Of a stretch of DNA of 64,000 nt, positions 18,126 through 27,059 are shown piece by piece; position 1 is the stretch's first letter, and each line of letters opens with the position of its first letter. The position numbers and the translations under genes are program-made. Under the pieces are notes generated by a model, which did not search any database, was not told where the DNA came from, and saw nothing but the letters and a program-made list of their open reading frames with translations. The DNA is from Streptomyces sp. NRRL B-24484 (GTDB lineage: Bacteria; Actinomycetota; Actinomycetes; Streptomycetales; Streptomycetaceae), in NCBI RefSeq assembly GCF_000717715.1, contig NZ_JOAI01000007.1, positions 115,844-179,843 of the forward strand, in the 5' to 3' direction.

Positions 18126-21100
18126 TCACCCGGCGCGCAGGGTCAGGCTCTGGCGGGTGCGGTGGAGCAGCTCGACCGCGGCGCGTTCGGCGGCGGGGCT
18201 CGGGCCCAGCAGGCGGTTGCAGTGCAGGTGGACGTAGCTGTCGCAGAGGTCGAGGAGCGGGCGGCCGAGCAGTGCGCGCCGGTGCAGGTCGGTGAGCCGG
18301 GCGGCGGCGGGGGCCAGGAGGCGGCGGCGTTCGGCGAGGACGTCGGCGACCGGAGGCGGCGGCGGGGTGCTCAGCAGTTCGCAGAACTCGGCCTTGCGCG
18401 CGCGGAATTCGGCGCCGGCGAGGCGTTCGTGGCGGGCCCGGCGGCGGTAGAGGTGCAGCCGGGCCCGTTCGTCCAGGCCGATGCCCGCCAGCAGGTCGTC
18501 GATGCTGAGCACGGCGAGCGCCGTGTCGTCGAGCGGCAGCCGGCCGGTGCGGCGCAGGGCCAGCAGGTCGAGTACGGCGAGGCTGTCGGCCGTGTAGAGC
18601 GCCTCGGTGGCGTCCATGGCGGTGAGGCCGCCGTAGCGTTCGACCTCGCGGTCGTAGACGTCGAAGCCGAACCGGGTCAGGCACCCGTCGGCGAGGACGG
18701 CTGCGGCCCAGTCGCCGAGGGCCGGGACGAGCCGGGCGGGGTCACCGCGCAGGCGCAGCCGCAGGTGGGGTTCGGGGTCGGCGTAGCGCAGGAAGAAGCG
18801 GCGGTCGGTGTGGTGCGCCAGGGAGGCGACGATGTCGCGGACGGCGCCGGCGAGCAGGGCGTCCTCCTCCTGCCGGTCGCCGTACAGCTTGAGGTAGGTC
18901 CAGTCGCTGCCCGGGGGCCTGAGACGGTCGGCCCGCGCGACGGGGGCGTGGTGCGGGCGGGGCGGTGGCGAGGGCGGGGTGGCGGTGCGGCGTGTCATGG
19001 AGACGACGAGTTCCACGATGCGGGGCCCGTCCGGCCCGGTGGCCCAGGCGTCGTCGAGACCGGGGAGGGCCTCCTGGAGGATCACGGCGCCGCCCGGCGG
19101 CAGGTGGGTCAGGGCCCGGCGGATCTCCTCGGTGTGGGAGCGTCCGGTGGTGTCGAGGAGGAGGCGGTGGTCCGCCGCCTCGTCGCTACTGGTCAGGTAG
19201 GTGTGGCGGGGCACGCGCCAGCGGCGGCGCCAGGCGTCGAAGGCGGCCGAGAAGCCGTCCGGGCTCCCGGTGAGCCGCCGGGCCTGGAGGTGGTCGACGC
19301 GCCACTGGGCCGGGCGCAGGACGATCCGGCCGCAGGTGACCCGGGGGAGGTAGGGGAAGTGGCGGGCGGGGCCCCAGTCGAATCCGGCGAGTTGCGCGGT
19401 GCCGTCGTGGCTCAGGTCGGCGAGGAAGCGACAGACGGCGGGGGCCCGGCTGTGGTTGAGCATGTGCCCGGAGCAGACGGTGACCTCCCGGACGGCGCGT
19501 GGGACGCGCTCTCCGGTGCCGTCCGCCCCCGGGTCCGGGCCGGCCCCGCCGTCGTCCCAGATCAGGGCGAGCCTGCCGTCGCTGATCCGGACGGCGAGTT
19601 CGTCGAGGGGGACGTAGCGGGCCGGGCCGTCCTCGGCGCTCGTCCGGATACCGATCTCGTGGTCGCGGACGGTGGGGCGCACGACGACGTTGGCGGAGCG
19701 GGTCTTCTCGGGCAGGTACACCAGTTCGGCGAGGACGCGGTCGGGGTCCAGGGTGCGTTCCGCGGCGGCGACGTCGGCGAGGGCGGGGACGGCTCCCGGG
19801 AGCATGCCGGCGAAGCGGCCGAGGTTGCGTCCCGCGGCTCCCGCGCCGATGTTGGCGCCGACCACGAGCCGGAAGTCTCCCGCGTCGACGGCGGCGGCCG
19901 ACGGGGCGGCGACCATGGCGTAGAGGTCGAGCGACAGGGGCAGCCGGGCGGGGGCGACGTCCCGGAGGGTGAGCCGGTCGAGGGTGTCCTGGTCGAGGTC
20001 GACGGCGGTCAGGTGGTCGTGGAGCGCCTCGGTGGCGAGGCGCAGCAGCGTGTCGGCCCGGACGGTGTCGAGGGCCGCGACCACGGTGGTCGGGGACGGG
20101 GTGCCGAGCCCGGTGACGGGGTCGAGGAGTTCGAGGACGGGCACGTCGCGGGCGGTTCCGTACCGGGCCTCGAACGCGCGCCGGTACGCGGTGATGTGCG
20201 GCAGCCCGTCCGGGAAGGGGGTGAGACGCAGCAGCAGGTCGGCGGCCCGGACGGCGGCGTCGGCGACCCGGTGGGACACCGTCCCGGCCGCGAGGGGCAG
20301 TGCCGTGTCGACCTGGACGGGGGTGCCGGTGTCGAGACCGGTGACGCGGCGGGCGTGGTCGGCCAGCGCCGGAAAGGTGTCGGCGCCGGCGTCCGGGGGC
20401 TGCTTCCGCCAGTCCTGGATGGCGGCGAGCAGCGCGGCCAGGTCGGCGTGGGCGGCGGCGGCCGCCGGGATCCGGCCGAGGTGGTCGAGGACGTGCCCGG
20501 CAGGGTCGAGGTGGGTCAGCGGCGGGTGGAGGTCCGTGAGGAGGAAGGCGTGCCGCCACAGCCGGTGGAGCAGGTCGTCGACCTTGCCGGGAGTCGCTCC
20601 GGGGACGGTGCGCAGCAGCTCGGCGGCGAGGTCGGCGTGGCTGATCGGGGTGCGGGCGAGGGCGAGGGCGCGCAGGACGGCGCCGGTGGCGCGGAGGGTG
20701 ACGTTCTCACCACCGGTCGCCGTCCGCGGCGCCTCCACGCCGCTGAGGGTGACCCGGCCGGCCCGGTGCAGCACGGCCGGGTTGGTGATGACCCGGGTCG
20801 CCCGGCGGATCCGCGGGGCCGATTCGAGGTCGGTGACGAAGTGCAGCAGGGCGTGCATGTCGAGCCGGGCGTGGACCTCGGGCGGCCGGTCGTCGGCGAG
20901 TCGGACGTCGGTGGTCGGCCCCCACCGCCCCACGGCGGCGCCCGCGTTGAGCCCGAACGGGGTGGGACGGGTGCTGAGCCGGACGAGGTAGCGCAGCAGG
21001 CTCGCCTCGAGCCGCCGCCGATCGCGTTCGGTGGCCGTCGGGCGCCGCAGCGCGGCCGCCAGCGGCAGCGAGGAGACGGCGACGGCGCACCGCGCCAGCG

Positions 21101-21278
21101 CGTCGGCCCGTACGCACGCGGTGGCGGGCTCCGGCCCGGGGGCGTCGGCCGCGGGGTATCGGGTGACGGGCAGGATCGGGGCGCGGATCATGACGAAGTC
21201 GAGGGCGCGGTAGCGGCTCCGCGCCCCGGGGGACGGCCGTCGCCGGGCGCCCGGAGTCCGGGAGTCGTCGGTGGTCAT
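18126..21278 (-). CDS. lanB: Class I lanthipeptide dehydratase (full-length LanB)
   Basis: This 1050-residue protein matches complete LanB enzymes. It has an N-terminal glutamyl-transfer domain (FVMIRAPILPV, RLSTRPTPFGLNAG with the conserved Arg-rich stretch, VEVHARLD-type strands). The C-terminal elimination domain of about 280 residues begins near DWTYLKLYGD and includes RFFLRYADPEPHLRLRL. It uses glutamyl-tRNA to activate Ser/Thr of the precursor and eliminates glutamate to give dehydro residues. It is the last gene of lanA-lanC-lanB, separated from lanC by 56 bp. Both catalytic halves are in one polypeptide, so it is not a split thiopeptide-type system. Confidence 0.92.
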   Translation of the reverse strand: MTTDDSRTPGARRRPSPGARSRYRALDFVMIRAPILPVTRYPAADAPGPEPATACVRADALARCAVAVSSLPLAAALRRPTATERDRRRLEASLLRYLVRLSTRPTPFGLNAGAAVGRWGPTTDVRLADDRPPEVHARLDMHALLHFVTDLESAPRIRRATRVITNPAVLHRAGRVTLSGVEAPRTATGGENVTLRATGAVLRALALARTPISHADLAAELLRTVPGATPGKVDDLLHRLWRHAFLLTDLHPPLTHLDPAGHVLDHLGRIPAAAAAHADLAALLAAIQDWRKQPPDAGADTFPALADHARRVTGLDTGTPVQVDTALPLAAGTVSHRVADAAVRAADLLLRLTPFPDGLPHITAYRRAFEARYGTARDVPVLELLDPVTGLGTPSPTTVVAALDTVRADTLLRLATEALHDHLTAVDLDQDTLDRLTLRDVAPARLPLSLDLYAMVAAPSAAAVDAGDFRLVVGANIGAGAAGRNLGRFAGMLPGAVPALADVAAAERTLDPDRVLAELVYLPEKTRSANVVVRPTVRDHEIGIRTSAEDGPARYVPLDELAVRISDGRLALIWDDGGAGPDPGADGTGERVPRAVREVTVCSGHMLNHSRAPAVCRFLADLSHDGTAQLAGFDWGPARHFPYLPRVTCGRIVLRPAQWRVDHLQARRLTGSPDGFSAAFDAWRRRWRVPRHTYLTSSDEAADHRLLLDTTGRSHTEEIRRALTHLPPGGAVILQEALPGLDDAWATGPDGPRIVELVVSMTRRTATPPSPPPRPHHAPVARADRLRPPGSDWTYLKLYGDRQEEDALLAGAVRDIVASLAHHTDRRFFLRYADPEPHLRLRLRGDPARLVPALGDWAAAVLADGCLTRFGFDVYDREVERYGGLTAMDATEALYTADSLAVLDLLALRRTGRLPLDDTALAVLSIDDLLAGIGLDERARLHLYRRRARHERLAGAEFRARKAEFCELLSTPPPPPVADVLAERRRLLAPAAARLTDLHRRALLGRPLLDLCDSYVHLHCNRLLGPSPAAERAAVELLHRTRQSLTLRAG

Positions 21279-21334
21279 CGCGGTGAGTGGGTGGTCATGG
21301 TGTCGGGTGGGTGGTCATGGCGGTGGGCGGCGGG

Positions 21335-22708
21335 TCACGACAGCAGGAAGAACCGGTCCCAGGCGGGCGGTTCGGGGGTGGTGGCGGCCAGCAGGGCGAG
21401 GGCGATCCCGGGAGTGCCCTCCAGGAGGCCGACCCGGTCCGCACGGGTGCCGTCGGGCTCGACGCTGCGGTAGCCGAAGGGTGATCGGGGCCGGTACTCG
21501 CCGAGCAACTGGTCGACCAGGCCGTGCGCCGCGGCGCCGATCGCCCCGTCCCCGGTGTCGGCGGCGAAACGGAGGGTGACCTGCAGCAGACCCGCGACGC
21601 CGTGGCAGAAGCCGGGCGAGTCGACGCGACGCCAGGCGATCGGGCGCGCCAGCGCGGCGCGCAGCGCGGCCGTGGCCGCGGCGGTGAGGCCGGAGTCACC
21701 CAGGGCGGTCCCGGCCAGCCACAGCGCGCGGGCGACACCCGGGCTGCCGTAGCACCAGGCGTCGCGGGCCGGCGTCGGAGCGGGGGCCCGTTCACCGGGC
21801 ACGGCGGCCGAGGGCTCCTCGACCGCCGGTGGGTACGCGACGACCGACGGGTAGCCGCCGCCCCGGGCGTCCGCGACGTGCCGTGCGGCCAGCCAGGACG
21901 CGGCCCGGCGGATCGCCTCGGTGTGTCCCGGCACAACCGGGCCCCGGGCGTCCGCGTGGACGAGGGCGAGCAGGGCGAGGGGACCGGTGATGCCGTGCGC
22001 CAGACCGCAGTTGGCGACCGCGCCCGGGTACCTCGCACGCATCGCCTCGTCGGCGATCAGGGCGTGCGGGGTGTGCCAGGCGGGGAGCCCGTCGGGGTCC
22101 GGGCAGGCCCGGCACAGGTCGGCCAGCCAACCGAGCAGGGTGGCCGACGCGCGGTCCCGGTCCGGGCCGGGCGGCCGGACCCGCAGGCAGGCGGCCACAC
22201 CGGTCCAGCCGGAGACGACGTCGAAGGTTCCGACCGCCAGTCCCCGCCCGTCGACGGCGGGCAGCCTGCGGGGGATCCGCGTGTACAGGCTGTCGTCGAG
22301 GTCGCCGAGCAGCGCACGGTACCGCCCCCGGCCGTCGGCCAGGTAGGCGGTGGTGAACGCCACTCCGGCGAGCCCGGAGAAGAGCCCCAGGGTCGTGACG
22401 GGGTCCCGCGCGGTGCCCTCCACGGCGCGGGCGAGGTGACGGTGGGCCACCAGGTCCCAGCCCTGGCCGGGCAGACAGCGGTCGAGGTGCCCGAAGGCCA
22501 GGGCGAGGCCGCCGGCGCCCTGCGCGGTGCTGTACGGCGTCCACCGCGGCCGCCCCCGGCGCGCACCGGCCCGGCCAGCGGCCTCCGCCGATCCGGGATC
22601 GCGCAGCCGGGAGAGGACGTCCACCGCCGCGTCACGGACCCGCACCGCGGTCCGCGCGTCACGGACCGCCGGCTCCCAGGCGGTCGCCTGCTGCGCCGCT
22701 ACGGCCAT
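21335..22708 (-). CDS. lanC: Lanthionine synthetase (LanC-type cyclase)
   Basis: This 457-residue alpha/alpha-toroid protein has the zinc ligands in place: Cys319 in WCYGSPG and Cys368-His369 in GFCHG. The conserved GLAHG (His238) is also present, along with SGLAGVAF and LLEGTPGIALAL. It adds Cys thiols to dehydro-Ser/Thr of the precursor to form lanthionine rings. Its ATG (22708) overlaps the precursor stop by one base (TGATG), so cyclase synthesis is coupled to precursor synthesis. The order precursor-cyclase-dehydratase is complete, but no transporter, protease or immunity gene follows. Confidence 0.92.
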   Translation of the reverse strand: MAVAAQQATAWEPAVRDARTAVRVRDAAVDVLSRLRDPGSAEAAGRAGARRGRPRWTPYSTAQGAGGLALAFGHLDRCLPGQGWDLVAHRHLARAVEGTARDPVTTLGLFSGLAGVAFTTAYLADGRGRYRALLGDLDDSLYTRIPRRLPAVDGRGLAVGTFDVVSGWTGVAACLRVRPPGPDRDRASATLLGWLADLCRACPDPDGLPAWHTPHALIADEAMRARYPGAVANCGLAHGITGPLALLALVHADARGPVVPGHTEAIRRAASWLAARHVADARGGGYPSVVAYPPAVEEPSAAVPGERAPAPTPARDAWCYGSPGVARALWLAGTALGDSGLTAAATAALRAALARPIAWRRVDSPGFCHGVAGLLQVTLRFAADTGDGAIGAAAHGLVDQLLGEYRPRSPFGYRSVEPDGTRADRVGLLEGTPGIALALLAATTPEPPAWDRFFLLS

Positions 22709-23115
22709 CAGTCTTCCCTGGACGACCGGGGCTCCCGCTCGACGCGGCGGACGACGTGTTCTCCGGCGACCCTGCGGGTGATGCCGTCGGCGCGGACCTG
22801 ACTGACCTCCAGGACGTAGTGGTCCTCGTAGAACCGGACCGGGACCGTGTCGCACTCCGAGGTGCACGAGCCGCAGGTCGAGCAGGTCTCCGTCTCGCCG
22901 GCCGCGTCGGCCGCCGGCAGGCTGACGACGGTGCACTCCTCACCGCAGGTGCTGGCGCAGCTGTTGGTGCACTCGTCCCCGCAGGTACTGGCGCAACTCG
23001 CCGTCTCGCCCGCGTCGGCGGAGAACCGGTCGACGGCCTTGGTGACCACCTTGACCCGGATGTCCAGGTCGAACTGGTCGTCGCTGATCGTGGCGTCTAC
23101 TTGCCTGTCGTTCAT
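22708..23115 (-). CDS. lanA: FxLD-type class I lanthipeptide precursor with two Cys-rich blocks and follower
   Basis: This 135-residue precursor starts at ATG 23115, 7 nt after AGAAGG. The leader has the FDLDIRV box (residues 15-21) typical of FxLD lanthipeptides. Block A (about 39-62) contains two copies of an 11-residue unit, SCAST-CG-(D/E)-ECT, with six Cys. Block B (about 75-90) is ETCSTCGSCTSECDT with four Cys. Each block follows an Ala/Asp-rich AGET motif that may mark cleavage. A 45-residue acidic/basic follower without Cys (VPVRFYEDHYV onward) ends the protein. Usual FxLD precursors, as remembered, are about half this length with one core. Translation is coupled to lanC. Confidence 0.88.
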   Translation of the reverse strand: MNDRQVDATISDDQFDLDIRVKVVTKAVDRFSADAGETASCASTCGDECTNSCASTCGEECTVVSLPAADAAGETETCSTCGSCTSECDTVPVRFYEDHYVLEVSQVRADGITRRVAGEHVVRRVEREPRSSRED

Positions 23116-23161
23116 GGCGCAACCTTCTAGGGCTGGTTGCCGAGCATGTTCACTCGTTTCC

Positions 23162-23189
23162 ACTATGGCACCGCGACGGGTGCCTGCAA
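23162..23189 (-). promoter_or_regulatory. Putative sigma-70-type promoter of the lanthipeptide operon
   Basis: On the minus strand TTGCAG (23189-23184) is followed after 16 bp by CATAGT (23167-23162). This would place the transcript start about 40 nt before the precursor ATG. It is judged by eye against the HrdB-type consensus. Confidence 0.45.
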
Positions 23190-23297
23190 GCGGGTGACGA
23201 CACCGCAGGAGGCGACTCTCCGTGACATTGTGACGCTCCGTTCCCGACGGCCGTCACCCTCCGCCACCGGTGGGTCGACTCACACTGCCGGGAGGCG

Positions 23298-23705
23298 TCA
23301 ACTGATTGTTTCAGAATGAGGCGTCGGACGGTCCTTCGTATCAAGCCGCTGGAGAACCTGTGTGAAGTCGCCGTCGTCGAGGAGACCGACCAGCACCTGG
23401 GTCATGCTGTCGATGCCGGGATCCCGAACGATGAGGCCATCAGAGCACCAGAAGTAGCGGCCATCCAGCGCCTCGCCGGTGTGGGACCACCTCTCCATGA
23501 TGCGTTCGACCTCGGCAAGCGTGAACACGGTCACGCTCCAGCGTGAGCCGTCCGCTGTCAGCCGGACCTCGACGTCGACGTTGCAGATGCCGTCCAGAGG
23601 TTCGCCCGCGTTGGGCAGGAACGACGCCTCGAACCGATCCGTTCGGACGCGGTACCAGGGTCCGTCCCATCCCTGCTGTGCGGCTTCGGTCCCAGTGTTG
23701 GTCAT
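23298..23705 (-). CDS. Hypothetical protein, tryptophan-rich
   Basis: This protein of about 135 residues is not assigned to a named family. It begins MTNTGTEAAQQGW and contains WDGPWYRVRTDRF, a strand-rich middle (VDVEVRLTADGSRW) and GRYFWCSDGLIVRDPGID. It looks like a small soluble alpha/beta protein without signal peptide or membrane helix. ATG 23705 is used; an upstream ATG at 23756 with GGAAG ahead is an alternative adding 17 residues. It lies between the lanthipeptide promoter and mobile DNA, read in the same direction as lanA but separated by that promoter. No link to lanthipeptide immunity can be shown. Confidence 0.65.
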   Translation of the reverse strand: MTNTGTEAAQQGWDGPWYRVRTDRFEASFLPNAGEPLDGICNVDVEVRLTADGSRWSVTVFTLAEVERIMERWSHTGEALDGRYFWCSDGLIVRDPGIDSMTQVLVGLLDDGDFTQVLQRLDTKDRPTPHSETIS

Positions 23706-23767
23706 TCGGGGAGTATGTCGAGCGGACTCGAAGGGCTCAACCGGGTTCTCTGGCATGCTTCCGGGTC

Positions 23768-24027
23768 GTGACCGCGAACCTTGTCCCGGACGAGCTGTGG
23801 GATCGGATAGCCCTGCTGCTGCCGGCGCGACCCGCGCGCCGACACCGCCATCCCGGGCGGCTCCCGGTGCCCGACCGGGTCGCGCTGGCTGGCATCGTCC
23901 ACGTCCTAGGCAAGGGCGTTGCCTGGCGCGACGTACCGAGTCAGGTCGTTGGTTGCTCCGGGGTGACGGCCTGGCGCAGGTTGCGGGACTGGACCACTGC
24001 GGGTCACGTCCGCTGGAGTGGTGTATC
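23768..24027 (+). pseudogene. IS5-type transposase, N-terminal fragment
   Basis: The first 80 or so residues (LVPDELWDRIALLLP, GIVHVLGKGVAWRDVP, GVTAWRRLRDW) match the N-terminal DUF4096-like region of IS5-family transposases. The reading frame ends at the left inverted repeat of the adjacent IS256-type element, and the catalytic DDE core is missing. The gene is dead. No continuation was found on the far side of the IS256 element. Confidence 0.75.
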
Positions 24028-25351
24028 GACGGCCACTCGGTGATCCTGTTTCAGGCTAGGCGGTCAGGGCTGTGGTGATGGTCTCGTCGGGGGTTTCTCC
24101 CCCGATCGGGTGGAGGCGGCAGCGGCCGAGGATCTCGGAGCCGATGTAGCGGCGCTGCTCGGCCCATTCGTCGCTCTGCTCGGCCAGGACCGCGCCGATC
24201 AGACGGACGACAGAGCTGCGGTCGGGGAAGATCCCGACGACGTCGGTGCGACGGCGGATCTCCTTGTTCAGCCGTTCCTGCGGGTTGTTCGACCAGATCG
24301 ACTTCCAGACCGTCCTGGGGAAGACGGCGAATGCCAGCAGGTCCTCGCGGGCGCTCTCCAAGTGCTCTGCGGCCTTGGGGAATCGCTCGTCGAGCGTGGC
24401 GATGACGGTGGCCATCTGCTTGCGGACCGCGCCCGCGTCGGGCTGCTCGAACACGGTCCGCAGCAGGGTGGCGACCCAGGGCTGGGCGGACTTCGGGACC
24501 TGCGAGAGCAGATTGCGCGCGTAGTGCGTTCGACACCGCTGCCAGGACGCCCCGGGCAGGGTCGCGCCGATCGCGTCGACCAGCCCGGCGTGGGCGTCGC
24601 TCACGACGAGGTTGACGCCGCCCAGGCCGCGGGCGACCAGGGATCTGAGGAAGGCGAGCCGGCCGGCGCCGTCCTCGCTGGTGGTGACGTCCAGGCCCAG
24701 GACCTCGCGCTGGCCCTCGTTGTTGACGCCGACCGCGACGAGGCAGTGGACGTTGACCACCCGACCACCCTCCCGGACCTTCTGGGTGAGCGCGTCGACC
24801 CAGACGAAGGTGTAGGGGCCCTGGTCGAGCGGGCGGTTGCGGAACTCGGCGACCCGCTCGTCGAGGTGCTTGGCCATCTCGCTGACCTGGGACTTGGAGA
24901 GCTGGGTGACACCCATGCTCTCGGCGAGCTTCTCCACCCGCCGGGTCGAGACGCCGAGCAGGTAGCAGGTCGCGACCACGCTGACCAACGCCTGCTCGGC
25001 CCGGCGCCGGCGCTCCAGAAGCCAGCTCGGGAAGTACGAACCCGAGCGGACCCTGGGAATGGCCAGGTCGATCGTGCCGACCCTGGTGTCCCAGTCCCGA
25101 TTCCGGTATCCGTTGCGGGAGTTGACCCGTTCCTCGCTCGGGCGGCCGTACTCGCCGCCGCAGGCCCGGTCGACGTCGGAGGACATCATCGCCTCGGCGA
25201 AGGTCTTCACCATCGCCCGCAACAAGTCGGGACTCGCCGAGGCCAGGTTCTCCTCCAGCAGGGCGGCAAAGGGCAGACTGTCGGGTGCGGTCATCGTGCT
25301 GTGACTCCTTCAAGAGCTTGGTCGTTCTCGAAGAATCAGCCAGTGGCCGTC
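24028..25351 (-). mobile_element. IS256-family insertion sequence
   Basis: A 1324-bp element is bounded by imperfect inverted repeats. Both ends begin GACGGCCACT and match at 17 of the first 20 positions. It encodes one intact transposase. The 8-9 bp flanks outside the repeats (ggtgtatc and ttacgttc) do not match, so no target duplication is visible. This suggests later deletion or recombination at one side. Confidence 0.75.
24056..25294 (-). CDS. IS256-family (mutator-type) transposase
   Basis: This 412-residue protein is full length for the family. Diagnostic segments are YGRPSEERVNSRNGYRNRDW, TRRVEKLAESMGV, FVWVDALTQKVREGG (first catalytic Asp), LVVSDAHAGLVDAI (second Asp), WQRCRTHYARNLL and IWSNNPQERLNKEIRRRTDVVG with the catalytic Glu. 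The frame is intact, so the element could be active. It sits between the lanthipeptide region and the graveyard of broken genes to its right. Confidence 0.92.
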   Translation of the reverse strand: MTAPDSLPFAALLEENLASASPDLLRAMVKTFAEAMMSSDVDRACGGEYGRPSEERVNSRNGYRNRDWDTRVGTIDLAIPRVRSGSYFPSWLLERRRRAEQALVSVVATCYLLGVSTRRVEKLAESMGVTQLSKSQVSEMAKHLDERVAEFRNRPLDQGPYTFVWVDALTQKVREGGRVVNVHCLVAVGVNNEGQREVLGLDVTTSEDGAGRLAFLRSLVARGLGGVNLVVSDAHAGLVDAIGATLPGASWQRCRTHYARNLLSQVPKSAQPWVATLLRTVFEQPDAGAVRKQMATVIATLDERFPKAAEHLESAREDLLAFAVFPRTVWKSIWSNNPQERLNKEIRRRTDVVGIFPDRSSVVRLIGAVLAEQSDEWAEQRRYIGSEILGRCRLHPIGGETPDETITTALTA

Positions 25352-25639
25352 TTACGTTCTCAGGCGACACCCATCACCGGGACGAAACCCCCGGTACGGG
25401 TGGAACCCGTACACCACTTCCCTGGACGCAACCATTCCGAATGCCGATAGGCGGGCGTTCTCGTTGGATGGGCGACACCTTCCCGGGGACCGGCCCCGGC
25501 CGTCGTTCTGGAGGACCAGCCCGTGGGCAAGCACCGCAAACCCCGCAGCTACCGCCCGGACTGCAGGACCCCGCCGACGGCAGAACCGTTCCGCCACTGG
25601 TCGCCGCCGGCCTGAGGCCCTCTGGCGACGTCGGCTCGG

Positions 25640-25888
25640 GCGTGGGCCGGACCACCGACCGGGGACGGGTCATCACCGGCGACGCCATCGAGCGGATGCG
25701 CGGCGGACAGCTTGTGGACGCCCGCCAGCTCAACGATGCGTGGGCCGTGATGGGACCTGGACCACGACCAGCCGCGGATGGAGCCGCGCGAGGCCACCGA
25801 GCACGGGTGGGGCGGCCTGTTCCAGGAGCCGCCCCACCTCGTGTGGTCCTACCTCACCCAGGACCAGCGTGCCGCCGAAGCCTGCTGA
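25640..25888 (+). pseudogene. Frameshifted remnant of an unrecognised gene
   Basis: Two stretches look coding but lie in different frames. The first is RVITGDAIERMRGGQLVDAR (about 25667-25750). The second is WDLDHDQPRMEPREATEHGW onward to TQDQRAAEAC and a stop at 25886-25888. A one-base shift joins them. No start with a ribosome-binding site is visible and the family is not recognised. The remaining sequence from 25352 to 26150 shows nothing else convincing apart from a palindrome at 25989. Confidence 0.3.
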
Positions 25889-25988
25889 CACTCGGGCGTC
25901 GGCCGCAGCGCGAGCCCGGAGCGGCCGGCCCACCGCAACCCGACCGGCCGCACGTGGCGCCGTTGACACAGCGACGGCATCGACCGCG

Positions 25989-26012
25989 GTTGTCGGCACC
26001 TGTGCCGACAAC
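25989..26012. repeat. 24-bp near-perfect palindrome
   Basis: An 11-bp perfect inverted repeat (GTTGTCGGCAC / GTGCCGACAAC) has only two central bases (CT). It lies 170 bp before the small zinc-finger ORF. It could be an operator for a dimeric regulator or a hairpin; the lack of a U-tract argues against a classic terminator. Confidence 0.5.
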
Positions 26013-26180
26013 GTTGCGTAAGCGCTGCAACCAGGGCTTTCGTCCGTATGCCACCTAGCGTCATTGCCCTGCGGAGCTTTCGACAAGGATCGGCGTCGAT
26101 CCCCCGATCCTCGACCCGCTGTCCGGGTAACGCGATGCGGGCAGTCGCCGATGGCCAGAGCCGACGAGGGGAAACTGATC

Positions 26181-26369
26181 ATGGTGAGGGCAACCAGCGG
26201 GCACCTGCTGGCGACCAAGGACCCCGGATGCGCCACGTGCCACGGAACCGGGCACTCGCCGGGCGGGGCTCCGTGCAGGCCGTGCGCAGTTCCGTTGCCG
26301 CCGAGCCTGATCCGGTGGCTCGACTCCGACAGCGGTGCCCGGCGGAAAGCGCTTCTGATGCGTCTGTGA
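26181..26369 (+). CDS. Small protein with DnaJ-like CxxC zinc finger
   Basis: This 62-residue ORF carries two Cys pairs, Cys17-x2-Cys20 followed by HGTG and Cys32-x2-Cys35. That is half of a DnaJ-type CxxCxGxG zinc-binding hairpin. A basic/hydrophobic tail follows (LIRWLDSD, RRKALLMRL). The ATG at 26181 has GAGGGG 9 nt upstream, better than the alternative ATG at 26151. It stands alone in a region otherwise full of remnants. Zn binding is expected from the motif; function is unknown, and it could itself be a fragment. Confidence 0.55.
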   Translation: MVRATSGHLLATKDPGCATCHGTGHSPGGAPCRPCAVPLPPSLIRWLDSDSGARRKALLMRL

Positions 26370-26657
26370 CAGTGCATGCCGGGCCGAAGCCGACAGTGGC
26401 CCCGGGTGCCTTCCCGAGTCCGAGAAGCGCACCGCCGGGCACCCCTCCCGGGCAGCGCACCGTCGGGCAGCCGCACCAGCTCAATCCAGGGCGACTCGTT
26501 ACGCCACTGCACGCGGTGTTTGGTGAGCTGCTGTCCAGGATCGCCCGCGGTGTCGAGCTTGCTTCCGGGGGTGGGGCGCAATCGTCGATCCGCGCGGGTG
26601 AGCTGTGATGCTGCCACTGCCTTTCCGGTCGGGGCAGTGCGCTGCCGGGACTGGCTG

Positions 26658-26879
26658 TCAAGGTGTGGGCGGGTGGCCGCGGTGGTGGCGGGTGGTGCCG
26701 ATGGCGTTGCGCAGGGCGGGCAGGTCGGCGGTGGTGGCCTGTTCGGCGAAGCGGGCCAGGAGTCGGCGCCGGCCTCGTTGGTCCCGGTCGTGGTCGGCTC
26801 CGGTGATGGCGGCCGTCAGTGATGCCCGGGTGTGTGGCTCGGGTGTGCGCACCGCGGGCTCTGCCTGAGGTCCTTCCAT
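26658..26879 (-). CDS. Small hypothetical protein
   Basis: This 73-residue ORF starts at ATG 26879 with a strong Shine-Dalgarno (GGAAGG, 6 nt spacing). Its composition is mildly basic and helical (SLTAAITGADHDRDQRGRRR, LLARFAEQATTADLPALRNA), ending in a His/Pro tail. Periodic Leu/Ala suggest a small helical bundle. It is divergent from the promoter at 27060. No family was recognised. The good ribosome site and regular helical pattern are the reasons for calling it. Confidence 0.5.
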   Translation of the reverse strand: MEGPQAEPAVRTPEPHTRASLTAAITGADHDRDQRGRRRLLARFAEQATTADLPALRNAIGTTRHHRGHPPTP

Positions 26880-27059
26880 TACCGGCCTTCCGTTCGTTCG
26901 CGGCCCCGGGCTGCTGGACGCGGCTGATGCGGCTTCCTCCGTCGTGTGATGCGGCCGCGGCTCCGGTCGCATCCCTCCGGTTGTGGCGGGCGGGCCGCCT
27001 CTCACGCCGGAGGGAGGATACCTCCTCGGCATGCGCGGAAAAATCTGTGCTCGCTGGAG

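Noticed and set aside
18162..21473. 1103-codon plus-strand ORF across the lanthipeptide dehydratase
   Set aside because: Shadow of LanB; Gly/Val/Glu-rich with no recognisable domain, while LanB motifs are unambiguous on the other strand.
24020..25360. Target-site duplication for the IS256-type element
   Set aside because: Flanks outside the inverted repeats do not match at 8 or 9 bp, so no duplication is claimed.
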